Positions 6,822-15,945 are shown, counted from the stretch's first letter. The stretch is DNA of 64,000 nt from an uncultured Bacteroidales bacterium (GCA_947302175.1 CAMYVB010000006.1:1-64000), one strand, 5' to 3'. The notes: generated from the letters alone by a model not told the origin. Made by a program: numbers and translations.

Positions 6822-8803
6822 TCTGCGTAAGTCTGCGCGACAAGTCCCTGGAAGAGATTTTCTCCTTCCTGGATAATCCGGCGGTCGAGATGGCTGAAAT
6901 ACGCCTCGACCTCTGCCCGCTTAGCGAAGAAGAGATAGACGAGCTTTTCTCCTGCACCGACAAGCCCCTCGTGGCGACTTGCAGGATAGGCTCGGGCATG
7001 GATGAAACGACTGCGGGAAAGCGACTTACGCGCGCCATACTTTCCGGCGCCCAGTTCGCCGACCTCGAGGTGGAAGCTCCGCCAAAGCTCGGGAAGGACA
7101 TCTTCCGCAAGGCCCGTCAGGCCGGCACTACGCTCATACGCTCGTTCCACGATTTTAAAGGGACGCCCTCCGCTGAGGAGCTCGCCGCGATGCTGGACAA
7201 ATGCCGCCGCTTCAGCGGGGAGATAGTTAAGATTGTCACCACCGCGCGCTGCGCTGAGGATTGGGAGAGGGTCAAGGCTTTGTACGAAGGGGAGAAGGCT
7301 GGTTCACTCGTCGCTTTCTGCATGGGCGCTGAAGGCCGTCAGAGCCGTTTTGAATGTCTTGAGGCCGGTGCTCCTTTCACCTACGCCTCCGCTTCGGAAG
7401 GGCAGGAGGCCGCCGACGGTCAGATTCCTTTCCTAGAGATGGCTGACAGGCTCTACGGGGCCATGCCTCTGCTTTCGGAGGAGGTGCTGCCCATGCCTTG
7501 CTCGAAAAGTTTTGCCCAGAGGGCGATTATCGCCGCCGCGCTTGCGCAGGGCACTTCGAATCTCGGAAATTACACTCCCTGCGACGATTCGGAGGCGGCC
7601 ATAGGAGTTGCAGAAGCGCTGGGTGCCAAGGTGATACGCTCGGACGGGGCGCTCATTATCGAGGGCACTGCGGGGAAGGTGAAGCAGATTCAGAAGCTCG
7701 ATGTGGGCGAGTCCGGGCTGCTGACGCGGCTCATGATTCCCCTGGCTTCGGCTTTGCTGCCTTCACCTGTCGTCATAGAGGGCCACGGGACGCTGCCTGG
7801 GCGGCCGCTCACTGATGCCGCTTCCATCATGGCTTCGTTCGGCACAGTGCTTTCCAGTATTGACCCTGAGGCTCCCCGCGGCGAAGTGCGTGTGCCGCTG
7901 CAGCTTAACGGCAGCCTGCTGCCGGGCAAGGTAGAGATTTCGGGCAAAGCGGGTTCGCAGCTTATTTCAGGGCTGCTTATGGCCCTGCCGCTTCAGGAGG
8001 GAAATTCGCTGCTTAGGGTAAGTTCGCCCCGAAGCCTGCCTTATATGTTTATTACCGCTGACGTGCTGCGCAGGTTCGGAATCAGGACCGGGAGCGAGAT
8101 GGAAGGGGATGAAGATTTCGCCGAGACCAGGGACTGGTCGCTATGTACGGCGGTGAATTTCAAGATGCGCGGCGGTCAGTGCTACAAGGCAGCAGACTTC
8201 GACCTTGAGGCTGATTGGAGCGCTGCTGCGCCTTTCCTCGTTGCCGGGGCGGTGTTCGGGTGCGCCCGTCTTTCCGGTCTCGATACTTCGTCGCTGCAGG
8301 CCGACCTTTCGATTATTGATATTTTGGTGCAGGCGGGAGTGAGCGTTTCTCAGGATGAGGACGGCTGCCTGAATGTGTGCAAGTCGCCGCTGAACGCTTT
8401 CGAGACGGATCTTAACAACTCCCCCGATTTGTTCCCTTCGGTCGCTATGCTGGCTGTTTTCTGCCCCGGGCAGAGTCGCATCGCGGGTGTGGGACGGCTC
8501 CATGGCAAGGAGAGCGACAGGGCTTCGGCGCTGCTCGGGACCTTGCAGCAGATGGGGGTCGATGTGAGTGTCGAGGGCGATGAGATGGTGATTGAGGGCA
8601 TCGGGCTTTCGCAGCGTCTCGCTTCGGGCCGCATGCTGCGCGGCGGGTCGTTCACGAGTTTCCACGACCACCGTATGGTCATGGCGTTGTCTATCGCCGC
8701 ACTTGGCGCTTCTTCGCCTGTCGTTATCGACGATACCGACTGCGTGTCGAAGTCGTTCCCCGGTTTCGCCGAACTCTGGCGCCGCTTCTGCGGTTCCCTC
8801 TAA
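6818..8803 (+). CDS. aroD-aroA: Fused 3-dehydroquinate dehydratase / EPSP synthase
   Basis: A 661-residue fusion carrying two shikimate-pathway enzymes. Residues 1 to about 213 are a type I 3-dehydroquinate dehydratase with EIRLD (27-31), the catalytic His111 in RSFHDF and the Schiff-base Lys138 in EIVKIV. Residues from about 221 are EPSP synthase with PCSKSFAQRA (227-236), GESGLLTR (about 296-303), a GKESDR segment and the C-terminal DHRMVMALS and CVSKSFPGF. The two reactions are not consecutive in the pathway, since shikimate dehydrogenase and shikimate kinase act between them. The start overlaps the previous gene by 4 bases; the stop overlaps the convergent MgtC gene. The reading frame is continuous through the junction. 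Confidence 0.92.
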   Translation: MICVSLRDKSLEEIFSFLDNPAVEMAEIRLDLCPLSEEEIDELFSCTDKPLVATCRIGSGMDETTAGKRLTRAILSGAQFADLEVEAPPKLGKDIFRKARQAGTTLIRSFHDFKGTPSAEELAAMLDKCRRFSGEIVKIVTTARCAEDWERVKALYEGEKAGSLVAFCMGAEGRQSRFECLEAGAPFTYASASEGQEAADGQIPFLEMADRLYGAMPLLSEEVLPMPCSKSFAQRAIIAAALAQGTSNLGNYTPCDDSEAAIGVAEALGAKVIRSDGALIIEGTAGKVKQIQKLDVGESGLLTRLMIPLASALLPSPVVIEGHGTLPGRPLTDAASIMASFGTVLSSIDPEAPRGEVRVPLQLNGSLLPGKVEISGKAGSQLISGLLMALPLQEGNSLLRVSSPRSLPYMFITADVLRRFGIRTGSEMEGDEDFAETRDWSLCTAVNFKMRGGQCYKAADFDLEADWSAAAPFLVAGAVFGCARLSGLDTSSLQADLSIIDILVQAGVSVSQDEDGCLNVCKSPLNAFETDLNNSPDLFPSVAMLAVFCPGQSRIAGVGRLHGKESDRASALLGTLQQMGVDVSVEGDEMVIEGIGLSQRLASGRMLRGGSFTSFHDHRMVMALSIAALGASSPVVIDDTDCVSKSFPGFAELWRRFCGSL

Positions 8804-9426
8804 CCTAAAGACTCGAGGGTGACGCCGGGAAAGGAGGCGAGGCGGACGACCATGGCGTTGAACTTCTCGCGGCGAGGGACGCGAAGGGTGGTCTCGAGAC
8901 GCAGGCGCTCGCCTTCGCGCGTAATCGAAAAGTGTTCCATCTTCTTGCCAAGCTCCTGAATGACAGTAAGAATCGCTTTCTCATCAGTGGCCGAAAGCAC
9001 GATGGGGACAGGCTTCTCGCCTATCTTCACCTTATAGTAGTGCATGAACTCCAGGCACAGGATCACCAGCACCGTCGCGACGGCGCAAACCTCATAAAGG
9101 CCGCCGCCAATGCCCATGCCGATGGCCGCCACGACCCAGAGGCCGGCAGCCGTAGTTAGGCCGCGAACGAAATTCTTGCGCGCCATGATGATGCCGACGC
9201 CGATGAAACCTATGCCCGACACCACCTGCGCAGCGACCCTCGAAGCATCGAAATGAGCCGCCCCGGCGAAGCCGTACTGCGAAATCAGCATGAAAAGGCA
9301 GCTGCCAAGGGCCACCAAAAAATGGGTGCGTATGCCCGCATCTTTCGCGCGAATCTCTCTTTCGTAACCAATCAGGCCGCCGAGAAGACCGGCGGCGGCA
9401 AGGCGCATTATATAAGTCCAAACCAT
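8800..9426 (-). CDS. MgtC/SapB family membrane protein
   Basis: A 208-residue member of the MgtC/SapB family. About five transmembrane helices cover residues 1-130 and include GGLIGYEREIRAKDAGIRTH and the GIGFIGVGIIMARKNFVRGLTTAAGLW signature. A soluble ACT-like C-terminal part follows (about 140-208). MgtC proteins inhibit F-type ATPase or aid growth at low magnesium in pathogens; the role in Bacteroidota is not established. The gene ends 4 bases inside the convergent aroD-aroA stop region and lies 11 bases downstream of the symporter gene, so the two are probably cotranscribed. Confidence 0.88.
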   Translation of the reverse strand: MVWTYIMRLAAAGLLGGLIGYEREIRAKDAGIRTHFLVALGSCLFMLISQYGFAGAAHFDASRVAAQVVSGIGFIGVGIIMARKNFVRGLTTAAGLWVVAAIGMGIGGGLYEVCAVATVLVILCLEFMHYYKVKIGEKPVPIVLSATDEKAILTVIQELGKKMEHFSITREGERLRLETTLRVPRREKFNAMVVRLASFPGVTLESLG

Positions 9427-9437
9427 ATCTTAAACGT

Positions 9438-10661
9438 TTATAAATCAACCGAAAGCTTTTCTCCCTCACTCTTTGCCACCAGCACGGCGACGCAGGTATC
9501 TCCATACACGTTGACCGACGTGCGCAGCATATCGAGGATGCGGTCCACGCCTATCACAAGCCCCACTCCCTCGACCGGCAGACCTACTGCGCTCAGGATC
9601 ACAGCCATCATCACCATTGCCGACATGGGCACACCTGCAGATCCGATGGCGCAAAGGACAGAGGTCAACGATACTATGAGGGTCTGCAGAATGGTCAGCT
9701 CAACACCATAGACCTGAGCGATGAAAATCACCGCCACGCACTCCAGAAGCGCCGCTCCGTTCATATTGATAGTGGCTCCCAGCGACACGACGAACTGTGC
9801 AATGCCTTTCGACACGCCGTCTTCTTTCTCCACAGCCTCTAGCGTAAACGGCAGGGCAGCGCCAGATGAGGCGGTGGAAAACGCGGTCAGAAGCGGCACG
9901 GACATATTGCGAAAATGTCTCCAGGGATGCACCTTGCCCGCAAAACGCAAGATCAGCGGCAGAGTGATAAACGTGTGGATCATGAGCCCCGATGCAACCG
10001 TCAGCACATATAGCAGCATGCCCTTGAGCAGGCCCCAGGCGTCTCCGATTTTTGAAAACTGCACGGTCACAATGGCGAATACACCAAGAGGCGCGAATTT
10101 GAGAATCAGCGAGGTGATCTTCATCGTTATTTCCAAGCCTGCGTCAAGGAAACTGCCGAGAGTCTTGCTCCCTTCAAAGGAAATACGGGGCACGAAATAG
10201 CCTATGAGCAGCGCCAGAAAAATTACCGGCAGCGTGAAATTCTTCCCGAGCGCGGCAATGAAATTGGACGGTATCAGGCTGACAATCATGTCTTTGACGC
10301 CCGTCTGCGCAACAGGGTCCGGAACATCTGCGGCAGCGACAGCCACCCCTCCCTCACCCGGCTTCATCACATACACCAGCAGCACGCCTGTCACCACGGC
10401 AATCAGCATCGTGAGCAGATACCAGCCCACAGTCTTCCCCCCTATATTCCTGAAATGTGCGCTGTTTTTGCTTATCCCTGCGACCGCGGTGGATACCGAA
10501 AAGAAAATCAGCGGCACGATAAGCAGGCTGAGGGCATTGACAAACAGGTCTCCCACCCAGTCCAGCCATTTCGCAGCGCCACCAACCGTACTGCCAAGCA
10601 CTATGCCGGCCACGAGAGCGACGAGTATCTGGATATATAAAGGTATCTTTTTCATTCTCAT
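9438..10661 (-). CDS. Dicarboxylate/amino acid:cation symporter (DAACS family)
   Basis: A 407-residue inner-membrane secondary transporter of the GltP/DctA type, taking up glutamate, aspartate or C4-dicarboxylates with sodium or protons. It shows the conserved hairpin region SSGAALPFTLEAV (usually SSAATLP) and NMNGAALLE in the seventh helix (usually NMDGTA), and multiple hydrophobic segments throughout. The start abuts the stop of the flippase gene; a second in-frame ATG six bases downstream (MKKIPLY) is equally plausible. The substrate cannot be read with confidence. Confidence 0.88.
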   Translation of the reverse strand: MRMKKIPLYIQILVALVAGIVLGSTVGGAAKWLDWVGDLFVNALSLLIVPLIFFSVSTAVAGISKNSAHFRNIGGKTVGWYLLTMLIAVVTGVLLVYVMKPGEGGVAVAAADVPDPVAQTGVKDMIVSLIPSNFIAALGKNFTLPVIFLALLIGYFVPRISFEGSKTLGSFLDAGLEITMKITSLILKFAPLGVFAIVTVQFSKIGDAWGLLKGMLLYVLTVASGLMIHTFITLPLILRFAGKVHPWRHFRNMSVPLLTAFSTASSGAALPFTLEAVEKEDGVSKGIAQFVVSLGATINMNGAALLECVAVIFIAQVYGVELTILQTLIVSLTSVLCAIGSAGVPMSAMVMMAVILSAVGLPVEGVGLVIGVDRILDMLRTSVNVYGDTCVAVLVAKSEGEKLSVDL

Positions 10662-12146
10662 CTACTTTGCGCGCGCGGCCTGCCTCACCCCGCCGGGAGC
10701 GAACCATATGAAGGCTGCAAACAGCACCAGCAGGAACGTCCTGAAGACCAGCTGCAGCACCACGTGCGCGCCGCCAAACAGGCAGTCGAAGGCGTACGCA
10801 AGACCGTAAACCGCCGCAGCGGCCAGCAGAAACAGGAACATCGCCTTCAAATCATACTTTATAGGGTATTTCTTCTGCCCAATGAGAAAGCTCATCAGCA
10901 TGGCGGTACCGTAACCGGCAAAACCGCCCCAGGCGCATGCCCAGTATCCTATGCGGGGGACGAAAATAACGTTGACGGCAATCATCACAAGCGCGCCAAC
11001 GGCGCTCATCACCGCCCCCCAGAGCGTCTGGTCGGAAAGCTTGTACCAGAACGAGAGGTTGAAATAAATCCCCATGAAGATCTCGGCCGCCATCACGATG
11101 GGAACGACGCCAAGTCCCTCCCAGTATGTCCTGCCGACGAAATACTTCAAGACCGGCATGTAGAACATGACCGCAAGGAACGACAGGAGCGTGAAAATTA
11201 CGAAGAACTTCATGCCGTCCGAGAGCGTCTCGGGGCTGTCCTTAGAGCGGCTGCCGTTGAAGACTATGGGCTCATAGGCATACCTGAAGGCCTGCGTCAG
11301 GAGCGACATAATCATCGCTATCTTCACGCAAGCGCCGTATATGCCGAGCTGCACCCTGCCTTCCTCCCCGGGGACGAGAATGGGGAAAAGTATCTTGTCG
11401 GCAACCTGGTTCAGTATGCCAACGAGGCTCAGGAGCAGCAGCGGCCAGGTATAGGAGAGCATTCGGCGGCAAAGGCCTTTGTCGAAGCCGTAGCGTATCC
11501 CTCCTAACTCCTTGATAAAGCCGAAGTTGACGCAGAACGTGCAGAGGAGATTGACAAAGAATATCAGGCCCACTCCGTTATCCATGTTCTCATAGATGAG
11601 CCCTATGCGCGGCATCAAAGTGAAAAGCTTGGGAAGCACCAGGAAGATCAGGAGGTTCAGAAGGACGTTCGGGATGATGAAGGCCATCTTCAGGGCCATG
11701 AACTTCATGGGCCGCCTCTGCTGCCTCAGGCGTGAGAACATGATGGCCTGGAAAGCGTCCATCGCGACCACCGCCGCCATGCAGCCAATGTACTCAGGAT
11801 GAGAGGCATAGCCCATTGCTCCGGAAATCGGGCGCAGGAAAATAATCACCAGAGCGAAGAACGCCAGCGCCACGGCACCCACCATCCTGAGCGTCGTGGA
11901 ATACACCATTGCTCCGTTCTCCCCGTCCTTGTTGGAGAAGCGGAAGAGCGTGGTCTCCATGCCGAAGGTCAGCAGCGCCAGGAGGAGCGCCGTGTAGGCA
12001 TAAAGGTTGGTCACTATGCCGTAGCCGCCGCTTTCGGCGGCGATGCGGGTGGTGTAGAGCGGCACGAGCAGATAGTTGAGGAACCTCCCCACGATGCTGC
12101 TCAGGCCGTATATGGCGGTGTCTTTAACAAGCGATTTGATGTTCAT
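10662..12146 (-). CDS. MOP-superfamily polysaccharide flippase (Wzx-like)
   Basis: A 494-residue protein with about 12-14 hydrophobic segments, typical of the oligosaccharide flippase / polysaccharide biosynthesis family that moves lipid-linked glycans across the inner membrane. The N-terminus (KDTAIYGLSSIVGRFLNYLL followed by VPLYTTRI) is typical. No glycosyltransferases flank it; the next gene downstream is the symporter. A -7 box (TAAATTTG on the minus strand, 12166-12173) lies 20 bases upstream of the start. It could instead serve another undecaprenyl-linked substrate. A second, distinct flippase is found at 57398-58840. Confidence 0.8.
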   Translation of the reverse strand: MNIKSLVKDTAIYGLSSIVGRFLNYLLVPLYTTRIAAESGGYGIVTNLYAYTALLLALLTFGMETTLFRFSNKDGENGAMVYSTTLRMVGAVALAFFALVIIFLRPISGAMGYASHPEYIGCMAAVVAMDAFQAIMFSRLRQQRRPMKFMALKMAFIIPNVLLNLLIFLVLPKLFTLMPRIGLIYENMDNGVGLIFFVNLLCTFCVNFGFIKELGGIRYGFDKGLCRRMLSYTWPLLLLSLVGILNQVADKILFPILVPGEEGRVQLGIYGACVKIAMIMSLLTQAFRYAYEPIVFNGSRSKDSPETLSDGMKFFVIFTLLSFLAVMFYMPVLKYFVGRTYWEGLGVVPIVMAAEIFMGIYFNLSFWYKLSDQTLWGAVMSAVGALVMIAVNVIFVPRIGYWACAWGGFAGYGTAMLMSFLIGQKKYPIKYDLKAMFLFLLAAAAVYGLAYAFDCLFGGAHVVLQLVFRTFLLVLFAAFIWFAPGGVRQAARAK

Positions 12147-12165
12147 ATCCGGCGTGGTATCATCG

Positions 12166-12193
12166 CAAATTTACATAAAAATATGTACTTTTG
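12166..12193. promoter_or_regulatory. Divergent -7 boxes, flippase and cyclophilin genes
   Basis: Minus-strand TAAATTTG at 12166-12173 faces the flippase gene, and plus-strand TACTTTTG at 12186-12193 faces the cyclophilin gene (start 12211). Both fit TAnnTTTG. I could not find convincing -33 elements at the expected distance for either. Confidence 0.5.
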
Positions 12194-12210
12194 TCTAAAA
12201 CACATTCATT

Positions 12211-12921
12211 ATGAAAGTCAGTAGCATAATCAGCATCGCCGCTCTCGCGGCAGTCGCCATCGCCGCCACTTCCTGCGGCCAGTCCAAGAAAAAGGCAGCC
12301 GCCGAGGCGGAAGCCGCCCGCGCAGATTCCCTCGCCGCAGTAGAGGCAGCCAAAGAAGCAGCCCGCGCCGAAAAGGCAAAGACCGCAGAGGAGAAACTCG
12401 CCAAGCTTCCCGAAGAGCCCGTTTTCGACATAATAACCAACTACGGCCGCATCAGGGTCAAGCTCTACTCCAAGACTCCCAAGCACAGGGACAATTTCGC
12501 CAAGCTCGCCCTCACAGGCTATTATGACGGCCTTCTTTTCCACCGCGTCATCAACAACTTCATGATACAGGGCGGCGACCCCCTCACCCGCGACCCTGAA
12601 AACGAGCCCCGCTACGGCACAGGCGGCCCCGACTACACCATCCCCGCCGAGTTCGTCCCCGAGTACACCCACAAGAAGGGCGCCCTCGCAGCCGCCCGCA
12701 GGGGCGATGCCGCCAATCCCTACAAGGAGTCTTCAGGCTCCCAGTTCTACATCGTCCACAGCCCCGAGGCCTGCGCCCAGCTCGACGGCTCCTACACCGT
12801 GTTCGGTGAGACCATCGACGGTCTTGCCACTATAGACAAGATCGCCGGCGTGCCCACCAAGGCCAGGGACATCCCCGTGGAAAAGGTGGAAATTCAGGAG
12901 ATAAAGCTAGTCGAGGAGTAA
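12211..12921 (+). CDS. Lipoprotein peptidyl-prolyl isomerase (cyclophilin)
   Basis: A 236-residue cyclophilin-type prolyl isomerase exported as a lipoprotein. Residues 1-22 form a signal peptide ending in ATSC with Cys22 as the lipidated residue. Residues about 26-65 are a very Ala/Glu/Lys-rich helix. The cyclophilin domain follows, with FHRVINNFMIQGGDP (catalytic Arg and Phe) and SGSQFYIV. It probably helps fold proteins in the periplasm. A TAnnTTTG box lies at 12186-12193, and a strong hairpin follows the gene. Confidence 0.92.
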   Translation: MKVSSIISIAALAAVAIAATSCGQSKKKAAAEAEAARADSLAAVEAAKEAARAEKAKTAEEKLAKLPEEPVFDIITNYGRIRVKLYSKTPKHRDNFAKLALTGYYDGLLFHRVINNFMIQGGDPLTRDPENEPRYGTGGPDYTIPAEFVPEYTHKKGALAAARRGDAANPYKESSGSQFYIVHSPEACAQLDGSYTVFGETIDGLATIDKIAGVPTKARDIPVEKVEIQEIKLVEE

Positions 12922-12994
12922 GATTTGGCACGGAGATTGCAATTTACTCCAATCGAATAGTTTTTCATAGGTTAAAATTAGGTTAGAATTGCAA

Positions 12995-13024
12995 GACGGC
13001 CCCCGATGTGAATCGGGGGCCGTC
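12995..13024. terminator. Hairpin between convergent cyclophilin and tsf genes
   Basis: A perfect 13-base-pair GC-rich inverted repeat (12995-13007 with 13012-13024) with loop GTGA lies between the two convergent genes. It lacks a long T tract on either side, so it may act on both transcripts as a bidirectional terminator or as a 3' stabilising structure. Confidence 0.7.
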
Positions 13025-13047
13025 ATAGCTTATATTAGACTTCTGTC

Positions 13048-14043
13048 TTAGTCGTTGAGGGAGAAGCGCTTGAAGACGACGACCTTGGCCTCGGGATCGA
13101 CGGCCTTGATAGCGTCGGCGACAGACATCTTCTGCTCGGACATCTGGTAGTCCTGCTCCTCGAGGGTGCTCTCCTTGAAGAACTTCTGGAGGCGGCCGTT
13201 GGCGATGTTGCGAATCATCTGGTCATTGAGGTTGGCGGCCTTTTCGCCACCGACGGTCTTGATGATTTCGCGGGCCTTCTCGGCCATCTCAACGGTGAGC
13301 CAACCCTTGGCGGTGTTGGACTCGATGTGGTCCTCGCTGTCGACGTGGGCGGGATTGATGCCGACCTTCTTGAGGGCGGCGTCGACGGCCTTCTGGACCA
13401 TCTCGTCCTTGGTCTTCTGGATAGCGACTGCAAGCTCGTTGGCGATGACGCTCTCAGGGCAGTCGTCCTTGCTGATGGAAACGGGGTTCATGGATGCAAC
13501 CTGCATCACGACACCCTTTGCAAGGTCTGCGGGAACGGGCTTGTTGAAGCCTACGAGGGCACCGAGCTTACCATTGATCTTGTGGATGTACTCGACCACG
13601 AAGGGGGCTTCCACGAGGGTATAGAATGCGAGGACGTGCTTCTCGCCGGTCTTACCGGTCTGGGCCTCGACTGCGGACTCGACGGTCTGGCCGTCGGGCA
13701 TGACGCAAGCCTTGAGGGCCTCGAGGTCGGCAGGAGTCTCAGCGATGGCGACGTCTGCGATGGCGTCGGCAAGAGCCTGGAAGTCAGCGTTGCGGGAGAC
13801 GAAGTCGGTCTCGCAACCAAGGCAAACGAGGATGGCCTTGCTGCCGTTGATGCGGGCTTTGACGGCACCTTCGGTGGTCTCGCGGTCTGCCCTCTTGGCG
13901 GCTACCATCTTTCCTTTCTCACGGATGATCTCTATGGCCTTCTTGAAATCGCCGGCGGCCTCTTCGAGGGCCTTCTTGCAATCCATCATGCCTGCGGAGG
14001 TCATCTTGCGCAGTTTCATTACATCTGCAGCTGAAATACTCAT
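13048..14043 (-). CDS. tsf: Translation elongation factor Ts
   Basis: EF-Ts (331 residues), the nucleotide exchange factor for EF-Tu. The N-terminal UBA-like domain reads ADVMKLRKMTSAGMMDCKKA, and CLGCETDFVSRN contains the conserved TDFV motif. Length agrees with the long Bacteroidota version. I chose ATG 14043 because it gives the expected start just before the UBA domain; sequence further upstream in frame overlaps rpsB. It is the last gene of the rplM-rpsI-rpsB-tsf block, 25 bases after rpsB. Confidence 0.96.
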   Translation of the reverse strand: MSISAADVMKLRKMTSAGMMDCKKALEEAAGDFKKAIEIIREKGKMVAAKRADRETTEGAVKARINGSKAILVCLGCETDFVSRNADFQALADAIADVAIAETPADLEALKACVMPDGQTVESAVEAQTGKTGEKHVLAFYTLVEAPFVVEYIHKINGKLGALVGFNKPVPADLAKGVVMQVASMNPVSISKDDCPESVIANELAVAIQKTKDEMVQKAVDAALKKVGINPAHVDSEDHIESNTAKGWLTVEMAEKAREIIKTVGGEKAANLNDQMIRNIANGRLQKFFKESTLEEQDYQMSEQKMSVADAIKAVDPEAKVVVFKRFSLND

Positions 14044-14068
14044 TTTGCTTAACTTTAATTGGTCTGAC

Positions 14069-14911
14069 TTATGCTTCGGGGGCGGGCTCTGCAACGGGAG
14101 CTTCGGCAGGAGCTTCAGCGGCTTCTTCAGCAGCCTTTGCGCTCTTGCGGGGGCGGAGCTTCTTGGCGGAGGGAGCGGCGACGGTCTCTTCGACGACTGC
14201 CTCGTCTTCCTTATCCTTAGCGAGCTTCTTCTCGTCGAGACCTTCCTGAATGGCCTTGCAGAGGACGTTCAGGACACACTCGATGCTCTTTGCAGCGTCG
14301 TCATTTGCCGGTATCACGTAATCAATCGGGGTGGGATCGCAACAAGTATCAACCATGGCGAATACCGGGATATTAAGGCGATTAGCTTCCTTGACGGCGT
14401 TGGCTTCCTTCTGGATATCTACGACGAAGAGTGCGGAGGGGAGGCGGTTCATGTCCCTGATGGAACCGAGGTTCTTCTCGAGCTTGGCCCTCTGACGGTC
14501 AATCTGGAGGCGCTCCCTCTTTGCGAGTTTTTCGAAAGTACCATCTTCCTTCATCTTGTCGATGGTGCTCATTTTCTTGACGGCCTTGCGGATGGTGGGG
14601 AAGTTTGTAAGCATTCCGCCGGCCCACCTTTCGGTGATTGAAGGCATGCCCACGGAGGCGGCCTTCTCGGCAACGATGTCCTTGCCTTGTTTCTTGGTGG
14701 CTACGAAGAGAATCTTGCGACCCTGGCGGGCCATCTCCTTCATCGCTTCGGCAGCCTCGTCTATCTTGACGATGGTCTTGTGCAGGTCGATGATGTGGAT
14801 CCCGTTCCTCTCGATGAAGATGTAGGGAGCCATTTTAGGGTTCCACTTGCGGGAGAGATGTCCGAAGTGAACGCCTGCATCAAGCAATTCTTGGAAATTT
14901 GTACGTGACAT
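14069..14911 (-). CDS. rpsB: 30S ribosomal protein S2
   Basis: Ribosomal protein S2 (280 residues), with LLDAGVHFGHLSRKWNPKM at the N-terminus, WAGGMLTNFPTI and RLNIPVFAMVDTCCDP. The last 45 or so residues form an Ala/Pro/Glu-rich tail absent from E. coli S2. A 182-base untranslated stretch separates it from rpsI, which could host an S2-responsive leader. Confidence 0.96.
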   Translation of the reverse strand: MSRTNFQELLDAGVHFGHLSRKWNPKMAPYIFIERNGIHIIDLHKTIVKIDEAAEAMKEMARQGRKILFVATKKQGKDIVAEKAASVGMPSITERWAGGMLTNFPTIRKAVKKMSTIDKMKEDGTFEKLAKRERLQIDRQRAKLEKNLGSIRDMNRLPSALFVVDIQKEANAVKEANRLNIPVFAMVDTCCDPTPIDYVIPANDDAAKSIECVLNVLCKAIQEGLDEKKLAKDKEDEAVVEETVAAPSAKKLRPRKSAKAAEEAAEAPAEAPVAEPAPEA

Positions 14912-15093
14912 TTCTGTTAAAAAAATTTGATTTTTCTCTTTTCTTCAATCCCAGGGTAACGGCCGGGGCCGGTCCCGGAGATTTTCCGCAGTGTCGGCAA
15001 CCTGTCAGTAGCTTGGCGGAATTCCCATCCCGGGCAAGGTCCGAAGGTTTGAACTGACCGCACTGTGCAATTAAAGCATCCGTTCTCTCGCTT
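14912..15093 (-). other. Intergenic leader candidate upstream of rpsB
   Basis: 182 bases without a gene between rpsI and rpsB, unusual within a block whose other gaps are 9-25 bases. On the minus strand it contains a GC-rich self-complementary segment near 14961-14972 and ends in a U-rich, AT-rich stretch just before rpsB. I see no TAnnTTTG promoter box. A cis-acting leader controlling S2/EF-Ts is plausible but unproven; no known RNA family was recognised. Confidence 0.35.
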
Positions 15094-15483
15094 TTAACGT
15101 TTACTGAACTGGAAGCGCCTGCGTGCTCCGGGCTGACCGGGCTTCTTCCTTTCGACCTCGCGAGCGTCGCGGGTGAGGAAGCCGGCGGCCTTGAGAGCGG
15201 GACGGTAGGCCTCTTTGTCCACCTCGCAAAGTGCGCGGGCGACACCGAGCCTGACGGCCTCAGCCTGACCCTTGATACCACCTCCGACGAGGGTTATCTT
15301 GACGTCAAACTGGCCTTCGGTCTGGGTGAGGACGAAGGGCTGGCACACGATATAACGGAGAGCCTCCTCCTTGAAGTAATCTTCGAGGGGACGGTCGTTG
15401 ATAACGATGTTGCCGCTTCCGGGCTTGAGATAAACGCGAGCGACAGCTGCTTTACGTCTTCCAAGGGCGTGTATCTGTTCCAT
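15094..15483 (-). CDS. rpsI: 30S ribosomal protein S9
   Basis: Ribosomal protein S9 (129 residues), starting near HALGRRKAAVARVYLKPGSG and ending in the basic tail QPGARRRFQFSKR, which in this family reaches the tRNA in the P site. It lies 9 bases after rplM, the universal L13-S9 pairing. Confidence 0.97.
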   Translation of the reverse strand: MEQIHALGRRKAAVARVYLKPGSGNIVINDRPLEDYFKEEALRYIVCQPFVLTQTEGQFDVKITLVGGGIKGQAEAVRLGVARALCEVDKEAYRPALKAAGFLTRDAREVERKKPGQPGARRRFQFSKR

Positions 15484-15492
15484 TTGCTCTGT

Positions 15493-15945
15493 TTAAATTT
15501 CGTCCAACTTGATAACTTTAGGGTTCTGTGCCTGGTGGGGGTGCTCAGGGCCTGCATAGATGAACAGGTTGTTGATGAGTTTGTCACCAAGACGGGTCTT
15601 CGGGAGCATACCCTTTACTGCTCTCCGGACCAGCTCTGTGGGCCTCTTGGCGAGGATTTCCTTGGGCGTGGTGAAACGCTGTCCGCCGGGATAGCCGGTG
15701 TAGCGGGTGTACACGCGATCGGTCATCTTCTTGCCTTTAAGGGCTACTTTTTCGCAGTTGACCACGATGACGTTGTCGCCGCAGTCGACGTGGGGCGTGT
15801 AGCCGGGCTTGGTCTTGCCGCGAAGGACAAGAGCAACCCTGGAAGCAAGACGTCCGAGGGGAAGATCTGTCGCATCAATGACTACCCACTCTTTCTGAAC
15901 GGTAGCCTTGTTGAGGGAGACCGTTTTGTAACTTAGTGTGTCCAT
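15493..15945 (-). CDS. rplM: 50S ribosomal protein L13
   Basis: Ribosomal protein L13 (150 residues) with WVVIDATDLPLGRLASRVA and YTRYTGYPGGQRFTTP motifs. First gene of the rplM-rpsI-rpsB-tsf block. A promoter with perfect spacing and an overlapping large inverted repeat lie upstream (15972-16034), which suggests control of this operon at its start. Confidence 0.97.
   Translation of the reverse strand: MDTLSYKTVSLNKATVQKEWVVIDATDLPLGRLASRVALVLRGKTKPGYTPHVDCGDNVIVVNCEKVALKGKKMTDRVYTRYTGYPGGQRFTTPKEILAKRPTELVRRAVKGMLPKTRLGDKLINNLFIYAGPEHPHQAQNPKVIKLDEI

Noticed and set aside
9438..10661. Calling the symporter DctA specifically
   Set aside because: DAACS members that import glutamate, aspartate, serine or succinate share these motifs; the key residues are altered (NMNGAA), so the substrate is left open.
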